A stretch of 64,000 nucleotides of DNA from JACDHQ01 sp036401195. GTDB lineage: Bacteria > Gemmatimonadota > Gemmatimonadetes > Gemmatimonadales > Gemmatimonadaceae. How positions within the stretch are numbered: the stretch's first letter is position 1; each line of letters opens with the position of its first letter. Shown piece by piece: positions 52,116-60,219 of this stretch. The notes beneath the pieces were generated by a model. That model saw nothing but the letters and a program-made list of their open reading frames with translations. It was not told the origin of the DNA and made no database searches. The DNA lies in assembly GCA_036401195.1 (NCBI GenBank), contig DASWVQ010000013.1, positions 1 through 64,000 of the forward strand, written 5' to 3'. The position numbers and the translations under genes were made by a program.

Positions 52116-53720
52116 TCAGGGAGTGCGGGCCATCGCGTGGCGCGCCTTCTCCGCATCGGCGATCGCGAAGAGATCCTTCTGCGACGACGCGCGGGACAGC
52201 ACCTCGATGGCCTTCTGGAGGGGCTGGTCGAACTTAATGTCGCGGCGCCGGGCGGTCGAGTCGCCCGACTGCGCGCGCGCGACCCGCTGCTCGAGCGCGC
52301 GGTCCACGTAGCGGCCGGCCCCCGCCCAGTCGGCGGCATCCACCGTCACGCCCTTGGACTCGAGGCGACGCAGGAGCTCCGCGCGCCAGGCCGGCTGCAC
52401 CTGGAACGCCGCCGGCACGCTCCGCGACAGCTCGAAGGCGTAATCGGCGATCACGTTGCTCGACTCCTGGAGCTTCGCCGCCAGCGCGCGCGCCACCTTC
52501 TGCTCCACCGTCGTGAGGGTGTCGTCCTTCACGAGGATGTCGGGGGTGACGCCGCCGCCGCCGTACACGGTGCGGCCCATGTCGGACTTGAAGGCCGGGC
52601 GCTGCTTCTTGCTCGCCTCGGTCTCGTTGGTGTCCGGCGGCACCTCGACGAAGCGCCCATTCTCGAACTTCCGCTCCCGCTGGATGGAGCGCCCGCTGGG
52701 CGTGTACCACTTCGCCGTGGTGAGCTTCAGGGCGTAGCCCCCCTCGAGGTTGAACACCGACTGCACCAGCCCCTTGCCGAAGCTGGTCTCGCCCACGACG
52801 AGGGCGCGATCGTGGTCCTGGAGCGCGCCGGCGACGATCTCCGACGCCGAGGCCGAGCCTTCGTCGGTGAGGACGACCACCGGGGTGCCGGGGAGCAGCG
52901 TGGCGCCCCGCGCCGTGTACACCTGCGGCGGCGTGCCGCGACCGCGGACGCTGGCGATCTCCTGCCCTTCCTTCAGGAACAGGTTGCTGATGTCCAGCGA
53001 CTGCTCGAGGATCCCGCCCGGGTTGCCGCGCAGGTCGAGGATGATCGAGCGCGCGCCATCACGGAGCAGCTTCTTCGCGCCCTCCGCCACCTCCTCCGCC
53101 GCGGTCTCGTTGAACCGCTGGAGGGGGATGTAGCCGATGCCGTGGTCGAGGACGAGCGTGTACGGCACCGCGGGGACGTGGATCACCTCGCGGGTGAACT
53201 GCACCTTGATCGGGTCGGTGACCCCCGGGCGCCCGAAGGTGATCCCCACCTTCGTGCCCGGCTCGCCGGTCACGTAATCGGAGACCTGCTGCGTCTTCCA
53301 CCCACGCGCGGAGATGGTGTCCACCATCAGGATGCGATCGCCGGCGCGCACGCCGGCGCGTTCGGCCGGCGTGTTCGGGAAGACGGTGCTCACCGCGGTG
53401 CCGGTCTCCGTGGGCTCGATCAGCATCCCCACGCCGCCGTAGCGCCCACCCGTGTTGCGGGTGAAGTCCTTCATCTGCTTGGGCGAGAGGAGCTCGCTGT
53501 ACGGATCGTTCAGCTCCTCCACCAGCCCGCGCGCGGCCTTCTCGTACAGGTCGGCGTCGCCGACGGTGTCCACGAACTTGTTCGCCACGAGGCGGCGCAC
53601 GTCGTCGAACAGCTGCGCGCCTTCGTAGGTGTCGCGCGCCTGGAGCGCGGCGCCTCCGGCGATGATCGGAAGGAGGAGCACCCCGGCGAGGGCGGCACGG
53701 CTCCAGCGGGAACGACGCAT
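52116..53720 (-). CDS. C-terminal processing peptidase, S41 family (CtpA-like)
   Basis: A 534-residue exported protease (signal ALAGVLLLPIIAGGAALQA). PDZ domain at about 90-180 (GGVGMLIEPTETGTAV, AERAGVRAGDRIL), then the S41 core with LDLRGNPGG, nucleophile Ser in DEGSASASEI and general-base Lys in SFGKGLVQ. A 170-residue C-terminal extension is helical. It degrades misfolded or tagged periplasmic proteins. Confidence 0.93.
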   Translation of the reverse strand: MRRSRWSRAALAGVLLLPIIAGGAALQARDTYEGAQLFDDVRRLVANKFVDTVGDADLYEKAARGLVEELNDPYSELLSPKQMKDFTRNTGGRYGGVGMLIEPTETGTAVSTVFPNTPAERAGVRAGDRILMVDTISARGWKTQQVSDYVTGEPGTKVGITFGRPGVTDPIKVQFTREVIHVPAVPYTLVLDHGIGYIPLQRFNETAAEEVAEGAKKLLRDGARSIILDLRGNPGGILEQSLDISNLFLKEGQEIASVRGRGTPPQVYTARGATLLPGTPVVVLTDEGSASASEIVAGALQDHDRALVVGETSFGKGLVQSVFNLEGGYALKLTTAKWYTPSGRSIQRERKFENGRFVEVPPDTNETEASKKQRPAFKSDMGRTVYGGGGVTPDILVKDDTLTTVEQKVARALAAKLQESSNVIADYAFELSRSVPAAFQVQPAWRAELLRRLESKGVTVDAADWAGAGRYVDRALEQRVARAQSGDSTARRRDIKFDQPLQKAIEVLSRASSQKDLFAIADAEKARHAMARTP

Positions 53721-53728
53721 GAGCTTCC

Positions 53729-53989
53729 TTAGGGTATGCGGTTGCTTGAGGCTAGTGAGCCACTGCTGCTTTGGCCAGTTGCATGACCAGCGCCATCTCG
53801 GCTCCCGTCGGCGGCGCCCTCCCGGGCGGCCCGCTCCAGCCCCTCCCAGATCACCTTCCAGCTCACGCCGCGACCGGCGCGGAAGCGCTTCTTCGTCAGC
53901 CGGATTCCCTGGGGGGAGATGACGACGGTGAAGGGCTCGCCGTCGATCAGGATCTCCCGCCGGACGGGTCGCACGAGCTTGGTGGTCAT
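53729..53989 (-). CDS. small conserved-looking hypothetical protein
   Basis: 86 residues, basic. REILIDGEPFTVVISPQGIRLTKKRF then VSWKVIWEG in the first 50 residues form a compact beta-beta-alpha-like unit; the rest is low complexity. No function known. It ends 8 bases before the CtpA-like start, so it may be the first gene of that operon. Confidence 0.6.
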   Translation of the reverse strand: MTTKLVRPVRREILIDGEPFTVVISPQGIRLTKKRFRAGRGVSWKVIWEGLERAAREGAADGSRDGAGHATGQSSSGSLASSNRIP

Positions 53990-54040
53990 GAGGGTCTGGA
54001 AGCTATACCCCGGCTGCGGGAAAACGGTTTCTTTCCCCCC

Positions 54041-54922
54041 TCAGGCGGGGGGCTGTCCGCGCACGGCCAGCACGTATTCGGCGAACCATTCGCGGTCCTC
54101 CTGACGGATCACCGCCTCCCGGACGACCCCCGCCTCGCGCAGCGCCTGATGCGCGGGCTTGAGGACGCGCTGCAGGTGCGACGGGTATCGCTGCACGAGG
54201 GGCAGCTGCTCGGCGAGCCGCTCCAGGGGGAGCCGCCAGGCCAGCCGGTTCTCGGCGCGCGCCACTTCCAGGAGCCGGTAGAGTCGCCGGGCCACCGGGG
54301 AGCCGAGCTCCAGGTAGCGGGCCACCGCGAGCAGGGCGGTGTGGCCCGCGGCGATGTTCTCCCGCACCGGCTGCGCGATGGTGACGCGGGCCACGCCGGG
54401 CTCAGCGACCGAGAGGGTGGGGAAGAGGGCCAGTTGCTCGCGGTCGAGGATGCGACGACGCTCGATGGTCACGCCGCCGAGGAGGGAAAAGGTGAGGTCC
54501 ACGCAGCGGCCGGCGGGGGCGCTCAGGTACGCGCCCGACGACTCCAGCGTGGTCTTCTCCATTCGCGCGAGCGCCGCGCGCAGCTGCTCGTACGTGCGCC
54601 CATCCACCCGGCGCCCCATGGATCGCAGGAAGGCATGAAGGGTGAAGGTCACCGTGCCGTCCGGCGGGGCACCCGCCTCGTGCCACCGGTGGAGCAGCTC
54701 CACCCAGACGTCCTGGTCGAAGGTGCCGGGGAGGCGGTCGCCCGGGGCGGGGAGCACGCGCCAGCGCCCTCCCTCGAGCGTGGTGAAGGCGATGGCCCCC
54801 TCCTCCGCCGAGTCGCTGAGGCGGAAGAGGGGGAGCGCCTCGAGGGAGCGATCCACGGGGATCTGGCGCGCGGGGGCCCGGCGGCGGCCCACGTCGGCGT
54901 TCGAGGCGCGACGGGTGGTCAT
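54041..54922 (-). CDS. RepA-like replication initiator protein
   Basis: A 293-residue protein resembling replication initiator protein A of plasmids (RPA/TrfA-like winged helices): PLFRLSDSAEEGAIAF, FDQDVWVELLHRW, TYEQLRAALARMEKTTLES, then VARRLYRLLEVAR and PSHLQRVLKPAHQALREAGVV. Such proteins bind iterons at an origin. The gene overlaps the SDR gene by ATGA and no plasmid or partition genes are near, so it may be a chromosomal domesticated copy or a regulator. A 30-residue basic N-terminus precedes the domain. Confidence 0.65.
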   Translation of the reverse strand: MTTRRASNADVGRRRAPARQIPVDRSLEALPLFRLSDSAEEGAIAFTTLEGGRWRVLPAPGDRLPGTFDQDVWVELLHRWHEAGAPPDGTVTFTLHAFLRSMGRRVDGRTYEQLRAALARMEKTTLESSGAYLSAPAGRCVDLTFSLLGGVTIERRRILDREQLALFPTLSVAEPGVARVTIAQPVRENIAAGHTALLAVARYLELGSPVARRLYRLLEVARAENRLAWRLPLERLAEQLPLVQRYPSHLQRVLKPAHQALREAGVVREAVIRQEDREWFAEYVLAVRGQPPA

Positions 54923-55620
54923 GGCGCGAGGCGGATGACCTGGCCCGTGACCGCGGCGGCCGCGGGGGAGCAGAGCCAGAGGACCGCGGCGGCAACATCC
55001 TCGCGCTCCACGTATCGCTCGCCGGCGCTCATCGCCGCCAGGTTGTCCCGGGTGCGGATCGAGGCGGGAGCCACCGCGTTGGCGCGTACCCCGTGCGCCC
55101 GCTCCTCGCTGGCGAGGGCGCTGACCAGCGTGGCCACCCCCTGCTTCGACGCGGCATAGGCCGCCATCCCCGCGACGTCGGCCCCGGGGAGCACCGCCTC
55201 GGACGCGAAGCACACGATCGCGCCGCGCGCGGCGCGCAGGGCGGGAAGGAAGGCGCGGGTGGTGACGAGGGCGGTGCGCACGTTGATGGCGAACAGCCGG
55301 TCCCACACGGCGAGCTCCGTGGCGGCGACGCTCCCGCCCCCCACCCAGCCGCCCGCCAGGTTCACCAGGGCGTCGAGCGATGCGCCATGGTGCGACACCA
55401 CGTGCCCCACGAGGGCGGCGACCTGCGCTTCGTCGGTGAGGTCGCAGGCGTAGCCGTGCGCCATGTGGCCCGCGTCGCGGAGCCCGAGGGCACGCGCCTC
55501 CACCTGCTCGGCGGCGCGGTCCACGAGGAGGACCACGTCGCCCCGGCCCGCGAAGGCGGCGGCCACGGCTTCGCCAACCTGCCCCTCCCGCCCCACGCCA
55601 GTGATCAGCACGGTCGCCAT
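54919..55620 (-). CDS. short-chain dehydrogenase/reductase
   Basis: A 233-residue SDR. TGVGREGQVGEA at 7-18 is a variant of the glycine-rich motif (TGxxxxxxG with insertions), CDLTD contacts the adenine, NLAGG at the NNAG position, YAASKQG gives the Tyr/Lys pair and APASIRT follows. The altered glycine motif occurs in enoyl-reductase-like members. Substrate unknown. Followed by the RepA-like gene with ATGA overlap; divergent from the PLD gene. Confidence 0.88.
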   Translation of the reverse strand: MATVLITGVGREGQVGEAVAAAFAGRGDVVLLVDRAAEQVEARALGLRDAGHMAHGYACDLTDEAQVAALVGHVVSHHGASLDALVNLAGGWVGGGSVAATELAVWDRLFAINVRTALVTTRAFLPALRAARGAIVCFASEAVLPGADVAGMAAYAASKQGVATLVSALASEERAHGVRANAVAPASIRTRDNLAAMSAGERYVEREDVAAAVLWLCSPAAAAVTGQVIRLAP

Positions 55621-55713
55621 GAGGGAAGCTTACGGGCGAATCGGAGGATGCGGAATGACGGGGCGACAATCCGTTTCCTCCGCTGGCACGTTCCATGACC
55701 TGTCCGGCCCGCC

Positions 55714-57012
55714 ATGAGCCGTGCCAAGCGGGTTGGAATCGTCGTCGGGCTGATCGTCCTCGTCCTCTTCGCCCTGATCGGCGTGCTCTCCCTCACCCGG
55801 GGGACGCCGGTGAGCCGCGTGATCGCGGAGGGCGACGGGAAGGGCCCCCCACCGATCGGGGACTCCCTGTTCGCCCACTCGATCGAGCTGTACACCGGGA
55901 TCGCCCTCGAGCCGGGGAACCAGGTGGAGATGGTGCTGAACGGGAGCGTCTACCCGCGGCTGTACGCCGATCTCTCCACGGCGCGCCACACGATCACCAT
56001 GCAGATGTACTACTCGCTCCCGGGCGCGGTCGCCGACTCGGTGAAGGCGCACCTGATCGAGCGTGCGCGCGCCGGCGTCCGGGTGCTGCTGCTGCTGGAT
56101 GCCTTCGGCTCGCAGCACCTGGTGGGTGGATGGACGGACAGCCTCAAGCAGGCCGGGGTGGAGGTGGCGCTGCTGCGGAAGCTCCACTGGTACTCGCTGC
56201 ACAGCGCCACCGACCGCTCGCACGTGCGCGTGGTGGTGGTGGACGGGCGCGTGGCCTACACCGGGGGGTTCGGGCTGGCCGACTACTGGCTCGGCGACGG
56301 GCGGCGCAAGGACCAGTGGCGCGAGGGGAACGTGCGCTTCGAGGGGCCCAGCGTGATGTACCTGCAGGCCGCCTTCGCCTCCGGGTGGGCGGAATCCACG
56401 GGGGAGCTGATCACGGGGGACCTGTTCTTCCCGCGGGAGACCTTCCGCGTGGCGGAGGGGGGGATGACGGCGGGGGTGCTGTTCGCGGTGCCCACGACGG
56501 GGAGCACGCCGGCCGAGCGGTTCATCGCGCTCACCATCGCGGGGGCGAGGAAGCGGCTCTGGATCGCGAACTCGTACTTCGTCCCCGACGACGACTTCCG
56601 CCGCGGGATGATCCGCGCCGCGAAGCGGGGGGTGGACGTGCGGGTGCTGACGGTGGGGCCGGAGACCGACGTGAAGACCACGTGGTACGCGGGGCGCGCG
56701 CACTACGAGGAGCTGCTGCGCGGCGGGGTGAAGGTGTACGAGTACCAGCCCACGATGATGCACGCGAAGACGATCGTCGCCGATGGCACGTGGGGCACGA
56801 TCGGGTCGATGAACTTCGACAACCGGTCGATGGCCTTCAACAACGAGTCGAACCTGGTGGTGCTCGACCCCCAGTTCGGCGCGGCGATGGAGGCGGCGTT
56901 CCTGGAGGACCTGCGCTACGCGAAGGAGATCCGGCTCGACGAGTTCCGGCAACGCGGCAGGTGGGAGCGAATCATGGAAACCGGCGCGGTGCTGCTCTCG
57001 CGGATCCTCTAG
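55714..57012 (+). CDS. cardiolipin synthase-like phospholipase D family protein
   Basis: A 432-residue protein with one N-terminal membrane helix (VGIVVGLIVLVLFALIGVL). Two PLD half-sites: HVRVVVVDGRVAYTGG (about 170; HxK is HxR here) and HAKTIVADGTWGTIGSMN (about 350; complete HxKxxxxD). MQMYY, WYSLHS and ANSYFVPDDD are family stretches. Likely synthesises cardiolipin from two phosphatidylglycerols at the membrane. Its stop overlaps the stop of the convergent MerR gene in CTAG. Confidence 0.9.
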   Translation: MSRAKRVGIVVGLIVLVLFALIGVLSLTRGTPVSRVIAEGDGKGPPPIGDSLFAHSIELYTGIALEPGNQVEMVLNGSVYPRLYADLSTARHTITMQMYYSLPGAVADSVKAHLIERARAGVRVLLLLDAFGSQHLVGGWTDSLKQAGVEVALLRKLHWYSLHSATDRSHVRVVVVDGRVAYTGGFGLADYWLGDGRRKDQWREGNVRFEGPSVMYLQAAFASGWAESTGELITGDLFFPRETFRVAEGGMTAGVLFAVPTTGSTPAERFIALTIAGARKRLWIANSYFVPDDDFRRGMIRAAKRGVDVRVLTVGPETDVKTTWYAGRAHYEELLRGGVKVYEYQPTMMHAKTIVADGTWGTIGSMNFDNRSMAFNNESNLVVLDPQFGAAMEAAFLEDLRYAKEIRLDEFRQRGRWERIMETGAVLLSRIL

Positions 57013-57554
57013 CGGATATCCGCCCGCCCGAGCGCGGCGCGCACCGCCTCGCGCATGGCGATGAGCGCTTCCTCGCGGGCCGCGGGGGAGTCGTCGCGCA
57101 CGTGGAGCTCGATGCCATCGGCCACGGGGAGCCGGCGCCAGCTGCGCGGCTCGGTGTCGTCCTGCGCCTGGGCCCTGTCGGCCCCCGCGCCGAGGGCGGG
57201 AGCGAGGGAGGTGGCGATCCGGCGTTCGAGGGCGTCGCCGGTCTGGTCGCGCATCTCCTTCTTGATCGTTTCCAGCGTGGCCCCCTCGCGCTGCCGGATC
57301 TTGATGGCGAGGAGCTGGAGGAAGTGCCGGTAGTTGTACGTGGCCGAAGTCCCGGTCCCCTCCGGGCGGTCGAGCAGGCCGTTGGCGACGTAGAAGCGAA
57401 CGGACCGGGCGCTGGGGGCCTGCCGGGCGGAGGCGTTCGTGGGCCGGATGCCGGCCGCGTCGACGAGGGCGGTCACGTGGGCGGCAAGGCCGCGGGCATT
57501 CCACGGCGCGTACCGGGCGTGGGCGCGAAGGAGGGCGACGGGGGATTCAGCCAT
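57009..57554 (-). CDS. MerR family transcriptional regulator
   Basis: A 181-residue regulator. The winged helix is at about 45-115: ARSVRFYVANGLLDRPEGTG, NYRHFLQLLAIKIRQREG, LETIKKEM. The C-terminal part is variable and may bind an effector; no Cys cluster as in metal sensors. A 40-residue N-terminal extension is unusual. Convergent with the PLD gene; 30 bases before it lies the kinase gene on the same strand. Confidence 0.85.
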   Translation of the reverse strand: MAESPVALLRAHARYAPWNARGLAAHVTALVDAAGIRPTNASARQAPSARSVRFYVANGLLDRPEGTGTSATYNYRHFLQLLAIKIRQREGATLETIKKEMRDQTGDALERRIATSLAPALGAGADRAQAQDDTEPRSWRRLPVADGIELHVRDDSPAAREEALIAMREAVRAALGRADIR

Positions 57555-57584
57555 GGACGCAAAATAACCCCCCGGCGCCGCGAG

Positions 57585-58727
57585 TCACCCCGCTTGCGCC
57601 GGAAGGATCACCACGGCCGTGGTGCCCCCGAGCCCCGAGCTCTCCAGCGAGAGGGTACCGCCGTGCGCCTCCGCGATCCGCTGGGCGATCGGCAGGCCGA
57701 TCCCGGTGGCCCCGGCCTTCGTCGAGAAGAACAGGTCGAACACCCGTGGCAGGGCGTCGGGGGCGATGGGTGACCCCCCGTTGGCGAGCCGTCCACGCCA
57801 GCTCCCGTCGGGGAGCCGGGTGGTCACGAGGGAGAGGTCGGTGCCCTCGGGGGCGGCATCGATCGCGTTCACCAGCAGCTGGGTGAACAGCTGCGCCAGC
57901 TGCTCGGCGTCGCCGTCCACCCGGGCGGGAGGGCTGGCGCGCTCCCTCCCCACGCGGAGCGCCCGGCTCTCGAGGCGCCCGCGCTGGAGCCCCAGGACGT
58001 CGTCCCAGACCGCGTCGGGATCCACCGGCGCCTTCCGGAGGGGGGCGGGGCGGCCGAACTCGAGCAGGGCGCTGGTGAGGGTGTTGAGGCGCTCCACCTC
58101 GCGCAGGATGCGGCCCACGTTCTTCTCGATCACTGGATCCTCCTGCACCCGGAAGCGCAGGAGCTGGGCGGCGCTGGAGATCCCGAAGAGGGGATTCCGG
58201 AGCTCGTGGGCGATCCCGGCAGCGACCTCGCCGGCGGTGGTGACCCGGCGCCGGTGCTCCAGCCGGGCGAGGAGGGCGGCACGATCGAGGGCGACGGCGA
58301 GCTGCGCGCCGACGCCGCTCACGAGCCGCTCGAGCTCCATGCCCCGGGCAGGATCTCGGTCGGCCGGGGTCACGACGGTGAGCGCTCCGCGAGCCGCCCC
58401 ATTCGCCGACACCGGGACCGTGAGCTGCACGGCGCCCGGGAGGGAGCGCGACGTCGTCGTCCCGCTGGCGATCACCCCCTCCCAGTCGGCGGCGAGGGTC
58501 GCGGGGGGGGCAGCGGCGGGGGGCTCGCCATCGAACCCGACCTGGTGCACGAGCCGCGGGGAGCCGCCCTCTTCGTCGAGCAGCGCGATGGCGACGCCAT
58601 CGCACGAGAGCGTGTGGAGGAGCTGGTGGCCCGCCTCGTGGAGGGCCCGATCCACCGTGATGGCGCGGGCGAGCGCCATCCCGGTGGTCAGGAGCAGGGG
58701 GCGCTCGCGATCAGCGGCGGCGGGCAA
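57585..58727 (-). CDS. GAF-domain sensor histidine kinase
   Basis: A 380-residue soluble kinase: GAF domain (about 10-150; CDGVAIALLDEEGG), HisKA with IAHELRNPLFG (about 175), and HATPase (about 250-378) with LLVNAIDAAPEG (N box) and GATGIGLPIAQRI (G2 box). The G1 box reads LANGGSPI instead of DNGxGI, losing the Asp that contacts adenine. The TTG start at 58727 overlaps the 3' end of the repeat-protein gene by 17 bases; ATG 58679 is an alternative. Output regulator unknown. Confidence 0.87.
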   Translation of the reverse strand: MPAAADRERPLLLTTGMALARAITVDRALHEAGHQLLHTLSCDGVAIALLDEEGGSPRLVHQVGFDGEPPAAAPPATLAADWEGVIASGTTTSRSLPGAVQLTVPVSANGAARGALTVVTPADRDPARGMELERLVSGVGAQLAVALDRAALLARLEHRRRVTTAGEVAAGIAHELRNPLFGISSAAQLLRFRVQEDPVIEKNVGRILREVERLNTLTSALLEFGRPAPLRKAPVDPDAVWDDVLGLQRGRLESRALRVGRERASPPARVDGDAEQLAQLFTQLLVNAIDAAPEGTDLSLVTTRLPDGSWRGRLANGGSPIAPDALPRVFDLFFSTKAGATGIGLPIAQRIAEAHGGTLSLESSGLGGTTAVVILPAQAG

Positions 58728-59502
58728 CTTTCTTCGCCCCGCCCTTCTTCGCCCCGCCCTTCTTCGCGACGCCCTTCTTCGCCGCGCCCTTCTTCACGAC
58801 GCCCTTCTTCACGACGCCCTTCTTCACGACGCCCTTCTTCGCGACGCCCTTCTTCGCGACGCCCTTCTTCACGACGCCCTTCTTCGCGACGCCCTTCTTC
58901 ACGACGCCCTTCTTCGCGACGCCCTTCTTCGCGACGCCCTTCTTCGCGACGCCCTTCTTCGCGGGCGCCGCCTTCTTCGCGGGGGCGGCCTTCTTCGCGG
59001 GGGCGGCCTGCTTCGCGGGGGCGGCCTGCTTCGCGGGCGCCGCCTGCTTCGCCGGCGCCGCCTTCACCGCACCGCCGTTCCCTGCCGGAGCGGGCTTCCG
59101 TGCGGGGGCGGCCTTCGCCGGCGATTCCGCCTTCGGGGCGGACTTCGACGTGGAGCCCTTCGCCGCGGGGCTGGGCGAGGCACCGCCGGCGAGGCTGCTC
59201 GCCGTGGCGTTGCCACCGCTTCGGGGGCTCCGGGCCGCGGGGACGGTGAACAGGTCGTCGTCGTCCTCGTCGACGGCGCCGATCGTCTCTTCCTCCGTCT
59301 CCTCCCCTTCTTCCTCGTCGTCGTCCTCGTCGTCCGTCGAGTCCCAGAGATCCTCGGTCTCGTCGCGGTGGGTCATCCAGCCGCCGTTCTCCTCCTCGTC
59401 GTCGTCGTACGAGGATCCGCCGCCTCCGCCGCCGTAGCCGAGATCGTCGGCCTCGTCGTCCCGATCAGCGAACTGGAGCTCCACTTCTTCACCGCGCGGC
59501 AT
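58711..59502 (-). CDS. bipolar acidic/basic histone-H1-like repeat protein
   Basis: A 263-residue protein with opposite charged halves. Residues 1-86 are strongly acidic with long Asp/Glu runs and a Gly-rich patch; 87-150 is an Ala/Pro/Ser linker; 150-185 holds six APAKxA units; 185-260 holds about 15 units of KKGVA/KKGVV and the end is VARRR. The basic half resembles histone H1 tails; the acidic half could mask or deliver it, as in histone chaperones. GGAGGCGCT precedes the ATG. It lies directly upstream of the kinase gene with overlap. Confidence 0.75.
   Translation of the reverse strand: MPRGEEVELQFADRDDEADDLGYGGGGGGSSYDDDEEENGGWMTHRDETEDLWDSTDDEDDDEEEGEETEEETIGAVDEDDDDLFTVPAARSPRSGGNATASSLAGGASPSPAAKGSTSKSAPKAESPAKAAPARKPAPAGNGGAVKAAPAKQAAPAKQAAPAKQAAPAKKAAPAKKAAPAKKGVAKKGVAKKGVAKKGVVKKGVAKKGVVKKGVAKKGVAKKGVVKKGVVKKGVVKKGAAKKGVAKKGGAKKGGAKKVARRR
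58731..58965. repeat. 15-bp tandem repeat inside the bipolar protein gene
   Basis: About 15 units of TTCTTCGCGACGCCC with few substitutions (GCG/ACG, GAC/CCG). It encodes the KKGVA/KKGVV units. 58966-59070 continues with 18-bp units encoding APAKKA/APAKQA. High nucleotide identity suggests recent expansion by slippage. Confidence 0.85.
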
Positions 59503-60149
59503 AGCGCCTCCTTCAGGGTTGCGGGATCTCTGTCAGTAGGTGGCCACGAGAGCGGCCCGGCACGGCGCATACGGGCGCGGCCCGGCTGCACGTCGCATGC
59601 CTCATGCGTGCATTCCTGCACTGGCCTCCTTTTACTACTGAACCGATCAAAGGTCAAGCGGGGGCGAGGCCGGGTGGGCGGCGATTCCAACACATCACGG
59701 GACGGCTGACAACCCGGCGCCCGGTTCCCTCACGAAAACGGAAGGGATCATCGACGATTTCCGGGGCCACCGGGCGGCCCATGGGTGCCGCCCCACGAAG
59801 ACGCGCGGGTCGGTCCGGGACATGTCGGGGCTCTGCGCGCCATGGGGTGTGTCGCGGATGACGCGAATGACGCAGGTGACGCGGTCCCGATGCGGCGGCG
59901 GCGGGAATCTCATGCCCCTTGAGACCAGGAACTCTCGTGAACGGCTTGGTCGACGCCCATGCATCCCGGGGCCGTTCCAAAGTTCCTGGCCGTTGACTCT
60001 TGCTCGGTGAGGCGCGACGGCGGTGGGACTGCCATCCCGACACCGCGTCATCCGCGTCACCAGTGTCATCCGCGAACAACCGCGTTGCGCGCGGAGCTCC
60101 GGGCCCGCAACGGAGCTGGAGCCCTCCCGGAGCCCTGAGGCAGCAAACG
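59503..60149. other. non-coding region between repeat protein and RND pump
   Basis: No gene seen on either strand. 59503-59660 probably holds the promoter of the repeat-protein gene (A/T-rich around 59630-59655). 59853-60074 is an inverted-repeat element (separate entry). The remainder is GC-rich without structure I can name. Confidence 0.5.
59853..60074. repeat. inverted-repeat element with 9-bp iterons
   Basis: The left arm (59853-59884) contains three head-to-tail 9-mers GGATGACGC, GAATGACGC, AGGTGACGC. The right arm (60043-60074), read on the other strand, contains GGATGACAC, TGGTGACGC, GGATGACGC. The arms are about 80 % identical over 32 bases. Inside, CCAGGAACT (59925-59933) pairs perfectly with AGTTCCTGG (59981-59989), and AACGGC (59940-59945) with GCCGTT (59971-59976). 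No open frame of protein-like composition. It looks like a palindromic repeat (REPIN- or MITE-like) or a protein-binding array. Confidence 0.6.
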
Positions 60150-60188
60150 AAATCGGCGTCAGCGCCCGGTGGGCGCCCACGCCGATTT
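60150..60188 (-). terminator. terminator of the RND pump operon
   Basis: AAATCGGCGT/ACGCCGATTT outer stem with an inner GCGCCC/GGGCGC stem, 31 bases after the pump stop. On the minus strand CGTTTGC follows. Confidence 0.75.
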
Positions 60189-60219
60189 CCTCGTCCATGG
60201 ACCGATAAGGCGGGGGGGA

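Noticed and set aside
59822..60077. A repeat-containing peptide with VIRVT or MTRMTQVTR pattern
   Set aside because: The pattern only reflects the 9-bp iterons; no start, ribosome binding site or sensible composition.
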